From Acanthosepion esculentum (taxonomy: Eukaryota > Mollusca > Cephalopoda > Sepiida > Sepiidae): 64,000 nt of DNA. The notes below the pieces were generated by a model. It was not told the origin of the DNA, searched no databases, and saw only the letters and a list, made by a program, of their open reading frames with translations. Both the position numbers and the translations under genes were made by a program. Location: positions 58,029,342 to 58,093,341 of the forward strand of contig OZ038487.1 in NCBI GenBank assembly GCA_964036315.1, read 5' to 3'. Below, piece after piece: positions 21,380-31,754 of the stretch (position 1 is its first letter; each line of letters opens with the position of its first letter).

Positions 21380-22230
21380 CATATGCGCAGTTTATTTAAA
21401 AATAGTAGTAAGAAAAATTAGTCACGCTTGAAGAACAGCTTTATTCAGAATGTTGGAAGGTGGATGGAGAAATATCGACAACTTTTTATTATTTAAAATG
21501 GTTTGGCTCGAACACCAGTCAAGGTTTTATGTTAGGGTTATGTTGTTACCTCCAGAAGGTTACTGAATAGAATAAGTCGGGTGTAACACTATTTAGAAAC
21601 GGCAGGTTAATTAACCAATTAATAAACCACAGAAGTTAATTACGGGGATTACTTAAACCGATAGATATAACGAAAGACATACTGAGCGATAACTTAGACC
21701 GATAGATATAACGAAAGACATACTGAGCGATATTCTTTTTGTTTTGTTATTTTCCCAGAAAGGGGGATCGGTGAAAAAGATTTTTTGTTTTGTTATTTTC
21801 AAGTGCGAATCAAGATAATCATTTTTACTTTCTCGCTGAAGTTTGATGCTGAGATATGCCAAATTCTCTGCGAGGACAAAGGAAGGAAAAAGAGAAAGAA
21901 AAGAAAGAAACAGAGGGACAAGACTTAACAACTTAGATGATAAAAGAAAAAAAGGCCACCCACGAAAATTCTGATGGTCATTGTCGTAGGGGTTGGTTGA
22001 TGAATTCCAGAGCTTTTGGGCAGATAAAACATTGGCTGTGTCCGGATGGCGAACTTGTGTTATCAGTATTCGGTGGGTCGTCTGCCGGCCGCACACGGAG
22101 CCCGGCCCTGGATCGAGGAGAGGTCGGCTGGACAGGGCATCTGTATTCTGTTGAAATTCGTTTGTGATAACAAAAGCCATGTTATTGTTTCTTTCTTAAT
22201 TAACCCAATTTTCGCCAAAATTCCGTCCAC
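21380..22230. other. Unclassified, with a tandem 39-bp duplication
   Basis: 'accgatagatataacgaaag' through 'catactgagcgat' is repeated at about 21657 and 21696. Bases 21940-22170 are GC-richer and open on both strands but show no known domain. Confidence 0.4.
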
Positions 22231-22234
22231 TTAA

Positions 22235-23530
22235 TGTTGGCGAAAAACTTGATTGAGGAATTCCATATGCCGTGAAGTTGGATAAAAAAATTGAGATTAT
22301 CATTTGACGCCTATTTGCCGAATAGCCAGGCGGAGGTGATCATGTGACGCAGGGAGGAGGCCTGCCACCGCCCATTGAGAGGATAGGTATGAGATGTTAC
22401 TGCGAGGAAGTGGGAAAACCGTTGACGCCCTCTAAAGTATAGTGAGATACCCATATGAGAGCAGAAGAGAGTGGGAGTGGAAGAAGATTTCCAAAAATGG
22501 AAAATGATAAATATTTCTGAACGAAAACAACGGAAATCCTTATTGGGGATTTGAAATCAACGTGGTGGCCACACCACGTCCGACCCCACGCCAGGTTTTG
22601 ATCGGCGTCCATATAAGCAAACGTCTTCGGGTGTTTTAGACAGTCCAGAGTGAAGTTACAGCACAGTAAAGTAAGGAGAGAGAGTACAGTCAGTACAGTA
22701 AGAGAGAGCAGTGCAGTGCAGTTCGCAGAGAGATCCAGTCGAGCCCAAGACCCAGGACTCGGAAGATAACGCCTCGCACAGGTGACCGCACGATTCCATG
22801 CCTTCCGACTCAGACTTCTAACCAAGAACAAATTTGTTGAAGTCCGACTTTAGATTTCCCACCAAAGCAAGTTTCCGACTTAGACTTCTAACCAAGAACA
22901 AATTATAGAAGTCTGACTTATATTCTCCACCAGAGACGACTTTATTGAAAAACAACCCAGATATCTAGAAGTAGCTAAGGAACGCAAAAGTGTTACAATC
23001 CACTTTTTTTTCTTCGGGCTGGGAGAGAAAGAGAGAGACGCACTCCTGTAACTCAACAAACCGACATAAAATTAATCACTATTCCTAACCAGTCGCTCTC
23101 CTTGAAGTTGTTGTTTGTGCTTTTGTTTTTTTTGTCTACATTTATTGTGCAGTATCACCTTGACCCGGATTCGGCTGGCACTACGGCCCGACGTTTGATT
23201 GATCTCGTCAACCTAAGATCAAATCACAACGTGGGTAGGTTGAATCGAGATCAAAACAGTTGCTTCGGTGACCAGGCGTTGGAAGCGAGCCGAGTACGAC
23301 AAGTTGGTGCTAGAACCCAACAAGACTTCAACCGTGGTAACCCAGGGTTAGTCCGTCACAAAGGACCGACGTCACATATTGGCGTCGTGAAGAAAGAGGT
23401 CGGGTGTCACAGGGTAGCTGTTTCCCCGAGACGACATTCTGCCCTTCGACATAGCTTCGTCTTTGGGATCCTCTCTGTCCAGGGACAGAGAGTTTGATCA
23501 GCACAGCGGGAGACGAACACATACAGTATT
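22235..23530 (+). mobile_element. Possible LTR-retrotransposon 5' end (LTR plus leader)
   Basis: A GC-richer block unlike its surroundings. It has a TATA-box-like 'atataag' at 22611-22617, and about 30 bases on a 'cagtccagag' start-like site. A 69-bp tandem duplication ('agacttctaaccaagaacaa' at about 22813 and 22882) lies downstream. At 23305-23322 'tggtgctagaacccaaca' begins with TGG and could be a tRNA primer binding site. TG at 22235 is a possible LTR start. No second LTR or gag/pol was seen, so boundaries and identity are inference; a diverged host promoter or exon is the alternative. Confidence 0.35.
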
Positions 23531-23867
23531 TACTACTGTATTTATGTGAGAATGAGGACATAGCCATTATCGTCCGTAGTTATGCTACAACAGGTTATTA
23601 TATCATTAATTTTATTTTATTCATTTAGCGAACTTTGCTCTGCTCTGGTCACTACTCCTCCTCTCATCTCACAATTGTGATTCAGGTTGATATTCAAGGC
23701 AGAATAATGTTATGCTTTGCCGATTCCTTTTGCACCGGGTTACCCTGACTCTCCTCTCAGAAGTGTATTTGTTTTTAAAGTTACCTTCTTTTATACCTTG
23801 CCAAAAGAGGCAGGACCTTATAGACAGAAGGTGGTTTGAATTCAGAAATTCCTTCTCCTAGACTTGT

Positions 23868-24062
23868 TGCTACCAAAGGCTATAGGACCCAGTCTGTCCT
23901 GCTATTTTACCCATAGTTGGGGGAGAAGAGATGGATCCATATCTTTTCAAAGACTATTAAATTGTAAATTATTTTTAATGAACACGACTGGAATTCGAAC
24001 TCGCCTCTCTAATTTCTCAATCCGAGCCGCTAGCCATTTCCCTAGGATTGTTATACAAGTCA
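23868..24062 (-). mobile_element. SINE-1 copy, partial
   Basis: Minus-strand SINE-1: 'acccagtctgtcctgctatt', 'acccatagttgggggagaag' and the B-box-like 'actggaattcgaactcg' near 23990. The distal tail is missing. Confidence 0.75.
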
Positions 24063-24159
24063 GCTGCTAGATTTTACCTTCTTTCGAATATTAGAAGAAT
24101 CACTAGAGGATGTTCTTCCGCAAGAATTCGTAGCAATTCACTGATAATACATAAAGCGA

Positions 24160-24210
24160 ATGACTATGTGGAGAGCCATGACCGCCTAGGTCCTGCAGTG
24201 ACATAGCATA
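24160..24210 (+). mobile_element. LINE-A terminal scrap
   Basis: 'gtggagagccatgaccgcct' corresponds to the WRAMIA residues of the LINE-A tail on the plus strand. Only about 50 bp are recognisable. Confidence 0.4.
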
Positions 24211-24882
24211 AGGAAAACGAATATGGTAGGTGGTTAAATTTGGATTTCTTGTAAAAACTGTATCTGTCCGCGATATCCGGTCTATCAGTCTTTGAAAGTT
24301 CCGCACCCCCACCTCTTCAACTCGTTCTTCGGTGTTATAGACTGGCGCAATCTGTCCTAAAAATAGATAACTATGTTCCATGCCGTGTTTTCGCTCTGTG
24401 GATTTGGCATATTGAAAAAAAGGATGATAATTTAACCGCAGTCGGATTATTAATGTTCTCTTAAAATAGAGATAATCGATTTTTTTCCTCACTGTAGAAT
24501 AATGCTACTATTCATCATGGACTTCAAAATCGGAGAAAAAAATAAGAACGAAAATATTTTAAAAGTGTATGACGATCAAGACGGAACATTCAGTGGGTGT
24601 GCGCCTCTCAAAAAATACTTTTAAATTATGCACTTGCCTACAGAGGTCAATGAAAATGGGTGTTGTTCCGCTTCGCAAAAAAATGGATTAAGAAGTTCTG
24701 TTACGGTTTGGTAGTAGTACCCTTATTTTATAAGTTGGGCTTAGATATGGTGTAAGGTTTCAAATATGAAATAGTGAGGGCGCTTTTGGTACAAGAACAT
24801 GATTGATTCATTTCTTACGGCTTGTCTACGAACAAATTTATGTAACAACCTAATTCAACAATAAATTAGTTACAAGTTAGCA

Positions 24883-24883
<1 letters not shown>
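24211..24883. other. No recognisable feature
   Basis: The 129-codon minus frame at 24103-24492 has no recognisable domain. Nothing else was seen. Confidence 0.3.

Positions 24884-24940
<57 letters not shown>
24884..24940. repeat. (AT)n microsatellite
   Basis: About 28 AT units. Confidence 0.95.
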
Positions 24941-24943
<3 letters not shown>

Positions 24944-25049
24944 TGTAAAGAGTGACTATTACGGCTAATAATGCAAGACTCTTCGGTAAATCGAATCGAG
25001 TTCTCTCAGTCACTGTGTGTTTATCTAAAAATAAATACGCTAAAATTCA

Positions 25050-25195
25050 CCTTCTTCTCTACCGTGCGCCAACGGCTTCAGGGTAGAATTTCCGACTGAC
25101 GCAAATTCAGCCGGTTTTCGATTCTGGTCAGAGGCAACCGGACGTCTAGCCACACTGATGAGCTGTGATACAGCGAAACAATCTGTCTGTGGATG

Positions 25196-25197
<2 letters not shown>
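25050..25197 (+). mobile_element. SINE-2 copy 2 (hammerhead-bearing short repeat, best copy)
   Basis: Same architecture as copy 1: 'tagaatttccgactgacgca', a B-box-like 'ggttttcgattctgg' at about 25112-25126, 'ccggacgtctagccacactg', then the ribozyme, then an (AT)n tail. A short polymerase-III-style body, no coding frame and a simple-repeat tail make it a SINE-like retroelement. It differs from copy 1 at many positions, so the two are old, independent insertions. Confidence 0.85.
25150..25192 (+). ncRNA. Hammerhead ribozyme candidate (type I), SINE-2 copy 2
   Basis: All parts of a hammerhead are present in order. Stem I pairs 25150-25154 (ccaca) with 25188-25192 (tgtgg), five pairs. CTGATGA, the canonical core, is at 25155-25161. 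Stem II pairs GCTG 25162-25165 with CAGC 25171-25174 around loop TGATA. GAAA is at 25175-25178. Stem III pairs A25178-C-A25180 with T25184-G-T25186 around a three-base loop. The predicted cleavage is after C25187. A three-pair stem III is typical of retrotransposon hammerheads. Relative to copy 1, stem I differs at two pairs by compensatory change. Activity is inferred, not shown. Confidence 0.85.

Positions 25198-25286
<89 letters not shown>
25198..25286. repeat. (AT)n microsatellite, SINE-2 tail
   Basis: Two AT tracts split by 'acacatac'. They start six bases after the predicted ribozyme stem I. The YIYIYI frames are translations of this repeat. Confidence 0.95.
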
Positions 25287-25316
25287 TACGTGTGTGCAAA
25301 TATACTCAGTCGTTTC

Positions 25317-25990
25317 TTTCTATGTGCCTTGTCCTTTCGGGACGTAGGCGATCATGGCTACACACTTCCCTCTATCCCTTGTAGCTCTCAACAAGTTCCT
25401 TCCATCTGGCATCTCCCCCAGACCACGTTTTGTCATCCACTTGATTAAGGCCGCTAAGATATATCATGCGTTATTTTCCCTTGTCTCTCCTTTTCCCTCT
25501 ATTCAACCCGTGAGTATCAGATTCTCCAGGTCCTCCTTCCACATTATGTGTCCTAGGGACTTCAGCTGCCTCTTCCTGATGTGAAGTATAAGCATCTTCC
25601 TTGTTTGCATCCTCTCTAAGACCTCATCGTTGCTCACGCGCTCGTTCCATGATAGACCCAGCATCTTTCTTAGCCTTTCGTCTCTTCTTCATCTTTGAGG
25701 AAATCGTTCAACATTCCCTGCAGTAAAGAAGGACAGATGTCACGTAATAGCTCAGTATTCTTTTTTTGTTTGTTACCAAAGAACTCCTCCTGTCTCGCAA
25801 TACTCTGTTCAGCATTTGGAATGCTTCCTTGGCCATCCCAATATGTCTCCGGATCTCAGTGTCGCACTTACCGTGCTCTGTCAAGACGCTTCCCAGATAT
25901 TTAAACTTCTGTGTTTGCTCGATTCTAGTGTTCCCGACCTGAAAATCGCATTTTGGGCCACTCCTTTTACTGAGGACCATACATCCAGTA
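25317..25990 (-). mobile_element. LINE-A copy, post-RT half
   Basis: On the minus strand 25980-25708 is an open stretch of 90 codons starting MVLSKRSGPKCDFQVGNTRI, then 'FKYLGSVLTEHGKCDTEIRR' and 'HIGMAKEAFQMLNRVLRDRR', the RT thumb/connection region of this family. Further 3' it breaks: a frame change around 25700, then WFYRRML-, FLGH- and TGxIEGKR-like pieces, ending in the WRAMIAYVLKGQGT-like tail at about 25325-25360. About 670 bp long, 5' truncated before the YADD box. Confidence 0.85.
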
Positions 25991-26039
25991 CTCTTAGGAA
26001 AACTCGTGGCAGAATGAACAATTGAAAACCTGTTACTGT

Positions 26040-26100
26040 TGGAGATTTTTGATTATTTTCTACGGCTTATCAATCTTTTGCAAGTTATTTAAGCCCAGAA
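26040..26100 (+). repeat. Composite-element head scrap
   Basis: 'tttctacggcttatcaatct' followed by 'ttatttaagccc' resembles the head of the composite minisatellite elements. It is immediately followed by a SINE-1 relic. Confidence 0.4.
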
Positions 26101-26104
26101 CATT

Positions 26105-26280
26105 TTCTGAGATAATAATAATTTAGGGATACAACCCATAGCTTGGAGAGAAGAGGTGTGTTCATATCTTAAGGGCATTTGCGAATAAGTGAATATAGCG
26201 AACCTAACGGGAATTACGACTCGACTCTGCGATTAACAATTCCGTGCCATAATCCATTACACCACCTGCACATCAAGCGC
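26105..26280 (-). mobile_element. SINE-1 copy, diverged and partial
   Basis: 'acaacccatagcttggagag', 'aataagtgaatatagcgaac' and 'gggaattacgactcgac' follow the SINE-1 order on the minus strand, with about 75% similarity to the better copies. Confidence 0.6.
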
Positions 26281-26371
26281 ACCACACATGGTATTCCCAA
26301 GTGGTCACCATATTAAACATTTCCATACACAAAAGAAAGGAATTTTATCCACACTAACAAATTCTTATTCT

Positions 26372-27185
26372 ATGTGTCGTGTCCCTCCCTTCAGGAAGTA
26401 GGCGATCATGGCTCTTCAAAATTCCCTGTGCTTTGTAGCTCTTAATAAATTTCGTCTTTTTGTTATTTCTCCAAAAACCTCTTCCGCTATCCATTTCCTC
26501 TAACTAACTGAACAAGTTATACGTTGCTTTCCCCTGTTCCTTTTGCCTTCAATCTGTCCTGTGAGTAACAAATTTTCCAAGCCCTCTTTCCTCATAACAT
26601 GCCCTAGAAATATCAACTGTCTCTTCCTGATATTAGGTGTAAGTTTCCTTTTTGTTTCCATTTTCTCTAAAACTTTGTTGTTTTGTACATTTTCGTCGCA
26701 TGGTATCATCAGCATTCTCCTGTAAAACCACATTTCTGCTCTTTCAAGTCTACTCTTCATCTGTGCCGAGATCGCCCAGCGCTCACTGCTATATAGGAGG
26801 AATGATGTTACGTAACAGTTCAGTACTCTTTTTCTTTGTTTTTAACGAAACGTTTATGTTTCTTAATATGCTTAGATTTTAGAAGCATCTTTGGCTATCA
26901 CATTGCACTTTCGGAATTCACTGTTGCACTTTCCATCCTCTGTTAAAAGAATCTCCAGGTATTTACATTTTTATGCGTGTTTTATTTTGGTATCTCAAAA
27001 TTGTAATTTGCATGTTGGGATTTTCCTTTTACTAACAACCATGCGTTCCGTCTTTTTGCAATTGAAGTTTACACGCTTTCCTTCACTACCTTCAGTAGGA
27101 GTTCTTGTAGCTTTCTTTCCGTGTCTGCTATCAACACTGTGTCGCCTGCATATATCATGCTGTTAAGATTATGGTCACGGATACA
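26372..27185 (-). mobile_element. LINE-A copy with altered RT active site
   Basis: The longest LINE-A copy here. Starting at about 27175 on the minus strand it reads 'MIYAGDTVLIADTERKLQEL', where the catalytic YADD box is YAGD. 'MVVSKRK' and a degraded GKCDTE block follow. From 26760 to 26500 there is an 86-codon open stretch: 'RLERAEMWFYRRMLMIPCDE', 'RQLIFLGHVMRKEGLENLLL', 'TGQIEGKRNRGKQR'. It ends with the WRAMIA tail at about 26400-26430. The loss of the second catalytic Asp together with frameshifts makes it inactive. It lies in series with the LINE-A copy 400 bp upstream. Confidence 0.85.
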
Positions 27186-27453
27186 AATAAAAAAAATTTG
27201 ACATTGGGATCGTCAAATAAAGAGACGGTATTTGTAACTATATCAGTTTTTTAACAAAAAAGAACTGAAATTATGAATAAATTTGTCAGAGAATTTTTAT
27301 CATTTATTTTTATTCTTCTAAAATTATTTGACTTACATCTGCAAAATTGGTAAACCCGACGTGATCCTCTCGAAATAACCGTTTACACATACGCCCGTGG
27401 GTATCAGTATAGGAAAAAAGGTTCCAATAGATTTCTCAACATTATTCTTATTG
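27186..27453. other. No recognisable feature
   Basis: AT-rich spacer. Confidence 0.35.
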
Positions 27454-27572
27454 TGCTTAAGATCATATCACGTTGAAGCACCGCTATTCGTACCATCACC
27501 GAAATTAAGCAATGTCGAGCCTGGTCAGTAGCTAGAACGTTGATAACTGGGGAATATCAAATCCTGTAAGCT
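27454..27572 (+). rRNA. 5S rRNA-like sequence (pseudogene or 5S-derived SINE head)
   Basis: About 119 bases follow the 5S rRNA pattern: 'gatcatatcacgttgaagca' (5S: GGCCATACCACGTTGAA), 'accatcaccgaaattaagca' (5S: GATCACCGAAGTTAAGCA, polymerase III internal A box), 'atgtcgagcctggtcagta' (5S: ACGTCGGGCCCGGTCAGTA), 'tgataactggggaatatc' (the C-box/loop E-D end) and 'ctgtaagctt' (5S: CTGTAGGCTT). Length matches a full 5S. Around 20-25% divergence and a broken loop region make it a pseudogene. LINE-B sequence starts about 30 bases downstream, so a 5S-headed SINE (SINE3 class) or LINE-mediated retrocopy is possible. Confidence 0.75.
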
Positions 27573-27599
27573 TGATGTGCGGGTTATGTAATGGATATA

Positions 27600-28330
27600 G
27601 TAGTACTTGTATCACTAAATTATTACACAGCGACCTTCTTGGCTTCAGGCTTTCAACTGACTTGAAGTGGAGCGACTATATCGAATCAAAAGCTGCATCT
27701 ACTACAAGGAAATTTGGGTCCCTGTACCGTGCCAGAGATTTTTTTCTCGGCAGAGTCCATCTTTCACATCTACAAATGTACCATTCACCCGTGCATTGAA
27801 TACTACTGCCATATCTGTTCTGGTGCTCCTGCCATTCATCTCTTGATTCTTGACAAATTCCAAAGAAGGATCTGCAATGTAATCGATCCTGACTTCGTAT
27901 CTCGACTTCAGTCACTTTCTCACCAACATGATGTGGCTTCTCTCTGTCTTTTCTACAAATATGTTCACGGCAACTATTCTAATGAGCTCTTTTTCCTGGT
28001 GCACCGACTGCATGAATTTAAGCTAGTTGGACATCTAGCTCCCACCCGTTTACTGTTGAAATAGCTAAATGTATCTGCTATATCTACTCCAACATTTTCT
28101 TTCCTCGCACTTCCCTACTGTGGAACACCCTAACGTATACTTGCTTCCCTGATAACTACAATCTTCGAAAATTTAAATGCAACATCAATCGCCATCTTCT
28201 ATCTACTTGAATCCCATTCATCTTTTGTCCTTTCCTCAATGCTTCCTATACTCAGTTTTTTCTTCATTTTCACTCCCTGTAAACCCCTGCGTAATAGGGG
28301 CATTTCCGCCTTCATTGGGGTGAAAAAGAA
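27600..28330 (+). mobile_element. LINE-B copy, C-terminal half
   Basis: The plus strand reads 'DLLGFRLSTDLKWSDYIESK' at about 27630-27690, the block after the RT domain. A frame change leads into the 116-codon stretch at 27714-28064: 'SIFHIYKCTIHPCIEYYCHI', 'LILDKFQRRICNVIDPDFVS' and 'FYKYVHGNYSNELFFLVHRL'. After another frame change comes 'FLARTSLLWNTL'-like and 'LRKFKCNINRHLLST' just before 28205. The 3' UTR has 'cgtaataggggcatttccgc' at about 28288. It is the best preserved LINE-B C-terminus in the window. Confidence 0.85.
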
Positions 28331-28339
28331 AATGATATA

Positions 28340-29170
28340 CCTCCAAGAAATTCTTACAATCTAAAAATATTTTGTAACTTTGAAGAACCTGCAAATGATT
28401 TCTGACATTAAATAACATAGAAAAGGTTGATATGCCGTTGATATGTCGTGAAAAACACAACTCAATCAAATCAGATTCTCATTTTGCATTAGAGTGGCTT
28501 CATTACAAACACCGAAGTGATCAAGGCATCCAGTCAAAAGAGACCAGTGATTCTTCTGTATGTGTGTGCTGATAAAGAGACCGGGTAACAACAGATAATT
28601 CAAGTAACGCCCTCTTTTAATGTATACTGCCGACTGGCGAAAACAAGCAACACCTTAAAACCAGAGCGACAACAATTAATTGCAAATAATGGTAAATAAT
28701 GGAATAAAATGTACCGTATTTATACGACTTTTGAAGCTAATTTTAAGTGGGTCGCATCATACACAATATATAAAATTAGCGTATCTACTACTGGCTTTCG
28801 CTACGCCATTGACCAAACTATATTTACTGTAGTCAAAAACTGCTGCTGTATGTAAAAGAAACATAGTACATCACACGATAATATATAATTAATATATAAT
28901 TGTATTTTATTTTTAAAAAGTTGATAAACAAAAGCGCAAATTCTCTCTGACTCAACTTATAAAATGATATCTAAATTTTGCACAAATCGTTCTCTCTGCA
29001 TGGACTGGATTTGTTGAAGCGTTCGTGTCTTAGAAAATTTCAAGAAATATCTTCTGGGAAATGGAAGAAATATCTTTTTTAATTTGTTCAAACTGTGATA
29101 TCCATTCTCTTATATGAAATTGTGTGTTGGTTAATTTCTCCAAGGACGAGAAGAAAAAAACAGCTAGAGG
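28340..29170. other. No recognisable feature
   Basis: AT-rich; no repeat family seen. Confidence 0.35.
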
Positions 29171-29174
29171 CTGC

Positions 29175-29550
29175 ATAAATGTGGGTCTCCAGAAGGATAC
29201 TGACAATTCCATGGACAGAGCGAGTCAGCAACGAGGAATTCTTAAAGAAAATGGCAACAGAAAGAACACTTATAGTCAAAATCAGGAAAAGACAGCTGAA
29301 ATTTCTTGGAAACATAATGAAGAAAGGGAGTTTAGAAAACTTAAAACTCACATGACATACAGAAGAAAACAAGGATAGGAGAAGGCAGAAATCCACTTAT
29401 CAGACGAGTTTGCGTGAATAGATGACGGAAATAGGGATTGGGGCGAGGTTTTACAAAGGGAGAAAAGCTGCTAAGAGACACAGGAAATAGAAAGTTGGAG
29501 AGAGCCATGATCGCCTATGTCTGGAAGGGACGCGGCACACAGAAAATGAA
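29175..29550 (+). mobile_element. LINE-A fragment, C-terminal end
   Basis: The plus strand follows the LINE-A order: 'ccagaaggatactgacaatt' (RRML segment), 'aaatttcttggaaacataat' (FLGH segment), 'agaaaacttaaaactcacat' (LENL-LTG segment), 'ggcgaggttttacaaaggg' and 'gagagccatgatcgcctatg' (RAMIAY). It ends with 'cggcacacag'. It is frameshifted throughout; the open minus-strand frame at 29088-29396 is a shadow. Confidence 0.75.
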
Positions 29551-29699
29551 GAAAAAACTCTGCTTCTGAATATCTTTGAAAAGGTCCCTGAGAATGTTGA
29601 AGATTGTCACTTCTAAAGATAGTCGACCTCTTGTTGAATCGAAGATTCCTGGTCGCTATCCTTTCAGATATTGCTACTGAATGTCTAGGATCTCGTATT

Positions 29700-29700
29700 C

Positions 29701-29765
<65 letters not shown>
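29700..29765. repeat. (AG)n microsatellite
   Basis: About 32 AG units with one interruption. Confidence 0.95.
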
Positions 29766-29766
<1 letters not shown>

Positions 29767-29799
29767 GTCTCTCGTGTTTTGTGAACGAATTCATCTAAA

Positions 29800-30165
29800 T
29801 ATTAATATGCGAGTGTGATGAAGGATTTATCAACCAATCAGGTTGAGTGTTACAAAATTAAATTTATTCTTTTTCAAGACTGTCAGAATTAAATCTCGTT
29901 TCATCATCGTTTAGCAAAGTTTTTACTCAAAAGGAAATTCTGAACACAACCGCTTTTATTTTGTGGTTTTGGGCGCAAATATTTAGTAACCAATTCTTTA
30001 CAAATTATTGATAATTCGCTTTCAGCAGAATATAGAGCTTCTTAGTTTTATATTTAATAAAAATATTTCCTACAAAATTTTTACTTTCATTTTTCAATAT
30101 TTTTTTAAATAAATTGTTTGTTTGTTTTTGTTATAATGTCAGTAAGTATAGTGAATATCAAACAA
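29800..30165. other. No recognisable feature
   Basis: AT-rich spacer. Confidence 0.35.
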
Positions 30166-30169
30166 GTAT

Positions 30170-30475
30170 TTTATTTATAGACGGTATTGAAGCGAAAAGA
30201 AGAGGTAGAATCAGAATGCGATATTCGAAATTTCGAAGACACATATTGAGGAAAGTGGGTTTGGAATATTTGACATTCACAAGAAATATTGAAAGCAAAG
30301 AAACAGAGGAAAGCAGACCGTAATCTTCCTAACGAGCTTGTTTTGCAATGGCTGTCAGAATTAGGATATACAGCAAAAAAAATAAAAAAAAATAAAAAGA
30401 GAGAAAATACAAATGATAGGAAGTTCTGGCGAACCATGATCGCCCATGCCCTTAAAAGACACAGCACATAGAAGT
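30170..30475 (+). mobile_element. LINE-A fragment, 3' end
   Basis: The plus strand gives FRRHILRKVGLEYLTFTRNI (about 30220-30290), equivalent to FLGHIMRKEGLENLTLTGxI. A short gap follows, then 'RKFWRTMIAHALKRHST' with a stop at about 30470, the family terminus. The middle is partly replaced by a poly-A-like stretch. Confidence 0.8.
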
Positions 30476-30479
30476 GCTT

Positions 30480-31195
30480 GAAATAAAATTCTATTTAAGA
30501 GAACTATGTAACTGCTAACTATTATTCAGTTATTTATTAGTATTTTTATTATTAATAATTATTAACGTTAAGTAAGCATCGCCGATAGGAAATAAGGAAT
30601 AATCCTCTCTCAAGAATTGAACCCCCATTATTTATTCTCAAGTGTACCGTTTCAAAGATAAGGAATAAGAGATCAGATCTCGTCTGAGTTGCAATAAAAA
30701 GCAAAATAAATTAACTCTCCAAAATATGACTTAAAGATTAATAATATTTGAAAATGTTTAATCTGAGAAATGCGAATACTATTACATCTAATACTACTAG
30801 AGTAGCGTGTTTAGTTATGCACGTAACTATCGCTACAATAGGCGTATATTTTTTCGTTTCAAATCTTAGGTTTTGCCATATTTCTGCGTTATTAATCAAT
30901 GAAATTTATCAGATAATTGTATGCGGGATTTGTGCAGTGCTTCTAAAAATGGAATTATCGCACAGAATTTTCATTGTAAATATAATTTACCTGCGATAAC
31001 AAGTGCGCCTACAACAATGGTTATTCATATCACCAAATCGCTTTACCATTTTCTATTCGAAAACCAAATTTGTTTTGACTTGGTTTTATTTCAATAAAAG
31101 ATAAAATAAATAAACAAAAGCTCCATTTGTTCTATGACTTGTTTAGTATTTTCGGACAATAGTTCTGCATGAAAATTGTCGATAATTTTAAAAAG
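30480..31195. other. No recognisable feature
   Basis: AT-rich. The 83-codon frame at 30748-30999 is hydrophobic but has no motif or start context that would make it a gene. Confidence 0.3.
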
Positions 31196-31209
31196 GATAT
31201 TTGTCTGTC

Positions 31210-31440
31210 ACACTGTAGAACAGTGGTTAGCATGCCATATTCATTGCCACTGTAAAGTATATGTTTTCGCGCGCCCATGTGGCAATCGAATGTAACACAA
31301 GGTCAGTTTAAAGTAGATTTAAAGGCAATATAGTGGAAAATTTGCTCAAACCTCCTCAGGCACCGAGTAATAAACCCAGCCCCCTCCCAAAGGAGAATTA
31401 CCGCCTGGGGTGAAGGAATACCTGGGACTTCAGTTTAATA
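31210..31440 (+). repeat. Possible tRNA-like SINE head, degraded
   Basis: 'tagaacagtggttagcatgc' fits an A box (cf. TAGTGGTTAGCAYGCC). A B box is poorly preserved about 60 bases later. 'ggagaattaccgcctggggt' downstream resembles a SINE body. Single copy in this window, so low certainty. Confidence 0.35.
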
Positions 31441-31754
31441 TTATTTTCAGCTTTTCCAGACCGAAGAGATTCACATTGTTACTACACACTTGTAGCTTTC
31501 TTTTTTTAAAGCTAAATATGGATTCCTGTTCTTTCTTTTTTTTCTAAGCTGAATATGGATTCCTGTGCTATTTACGCCGATGCCGAAAGTCAGGGTTCAA
31601 GCCCAGAAAGGCAGAATTTGATTGTTGGTTTATAAAGAAAGTAGGCTTAACACGCTTAAGAAACTGGCACTTCACAATCTTCTTTTTTTTTCTTTTTTTT
31701 TGCTGCCCCGCATTTATACAACTGTACTATGTTTAACAATAATTCGTAATCTTT

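Noticed and set aside
22397..22831. A 144-codon minus-strand frame as a gene
   Set aside because: It runs antisense to the proposed LTR-like block and shows no domain. The Leu-rich stretch comes from 'acagta' repeats.
25165..25384. Tyr/Ile repeat proteins over (AT)n tracts here and at 49.4, 56.7 and 58.6 kb
   Set aside because: Pure translations of dinucleotide microsatellites.
31588..31612. 'cagggttcaagcccag', a perfect tRNA T-arm-like hairpin
   Set aside because: No D-arm, anticodon arm or acceptor stem at tRNA spacing upstream; probably chance or a SINE remnant.
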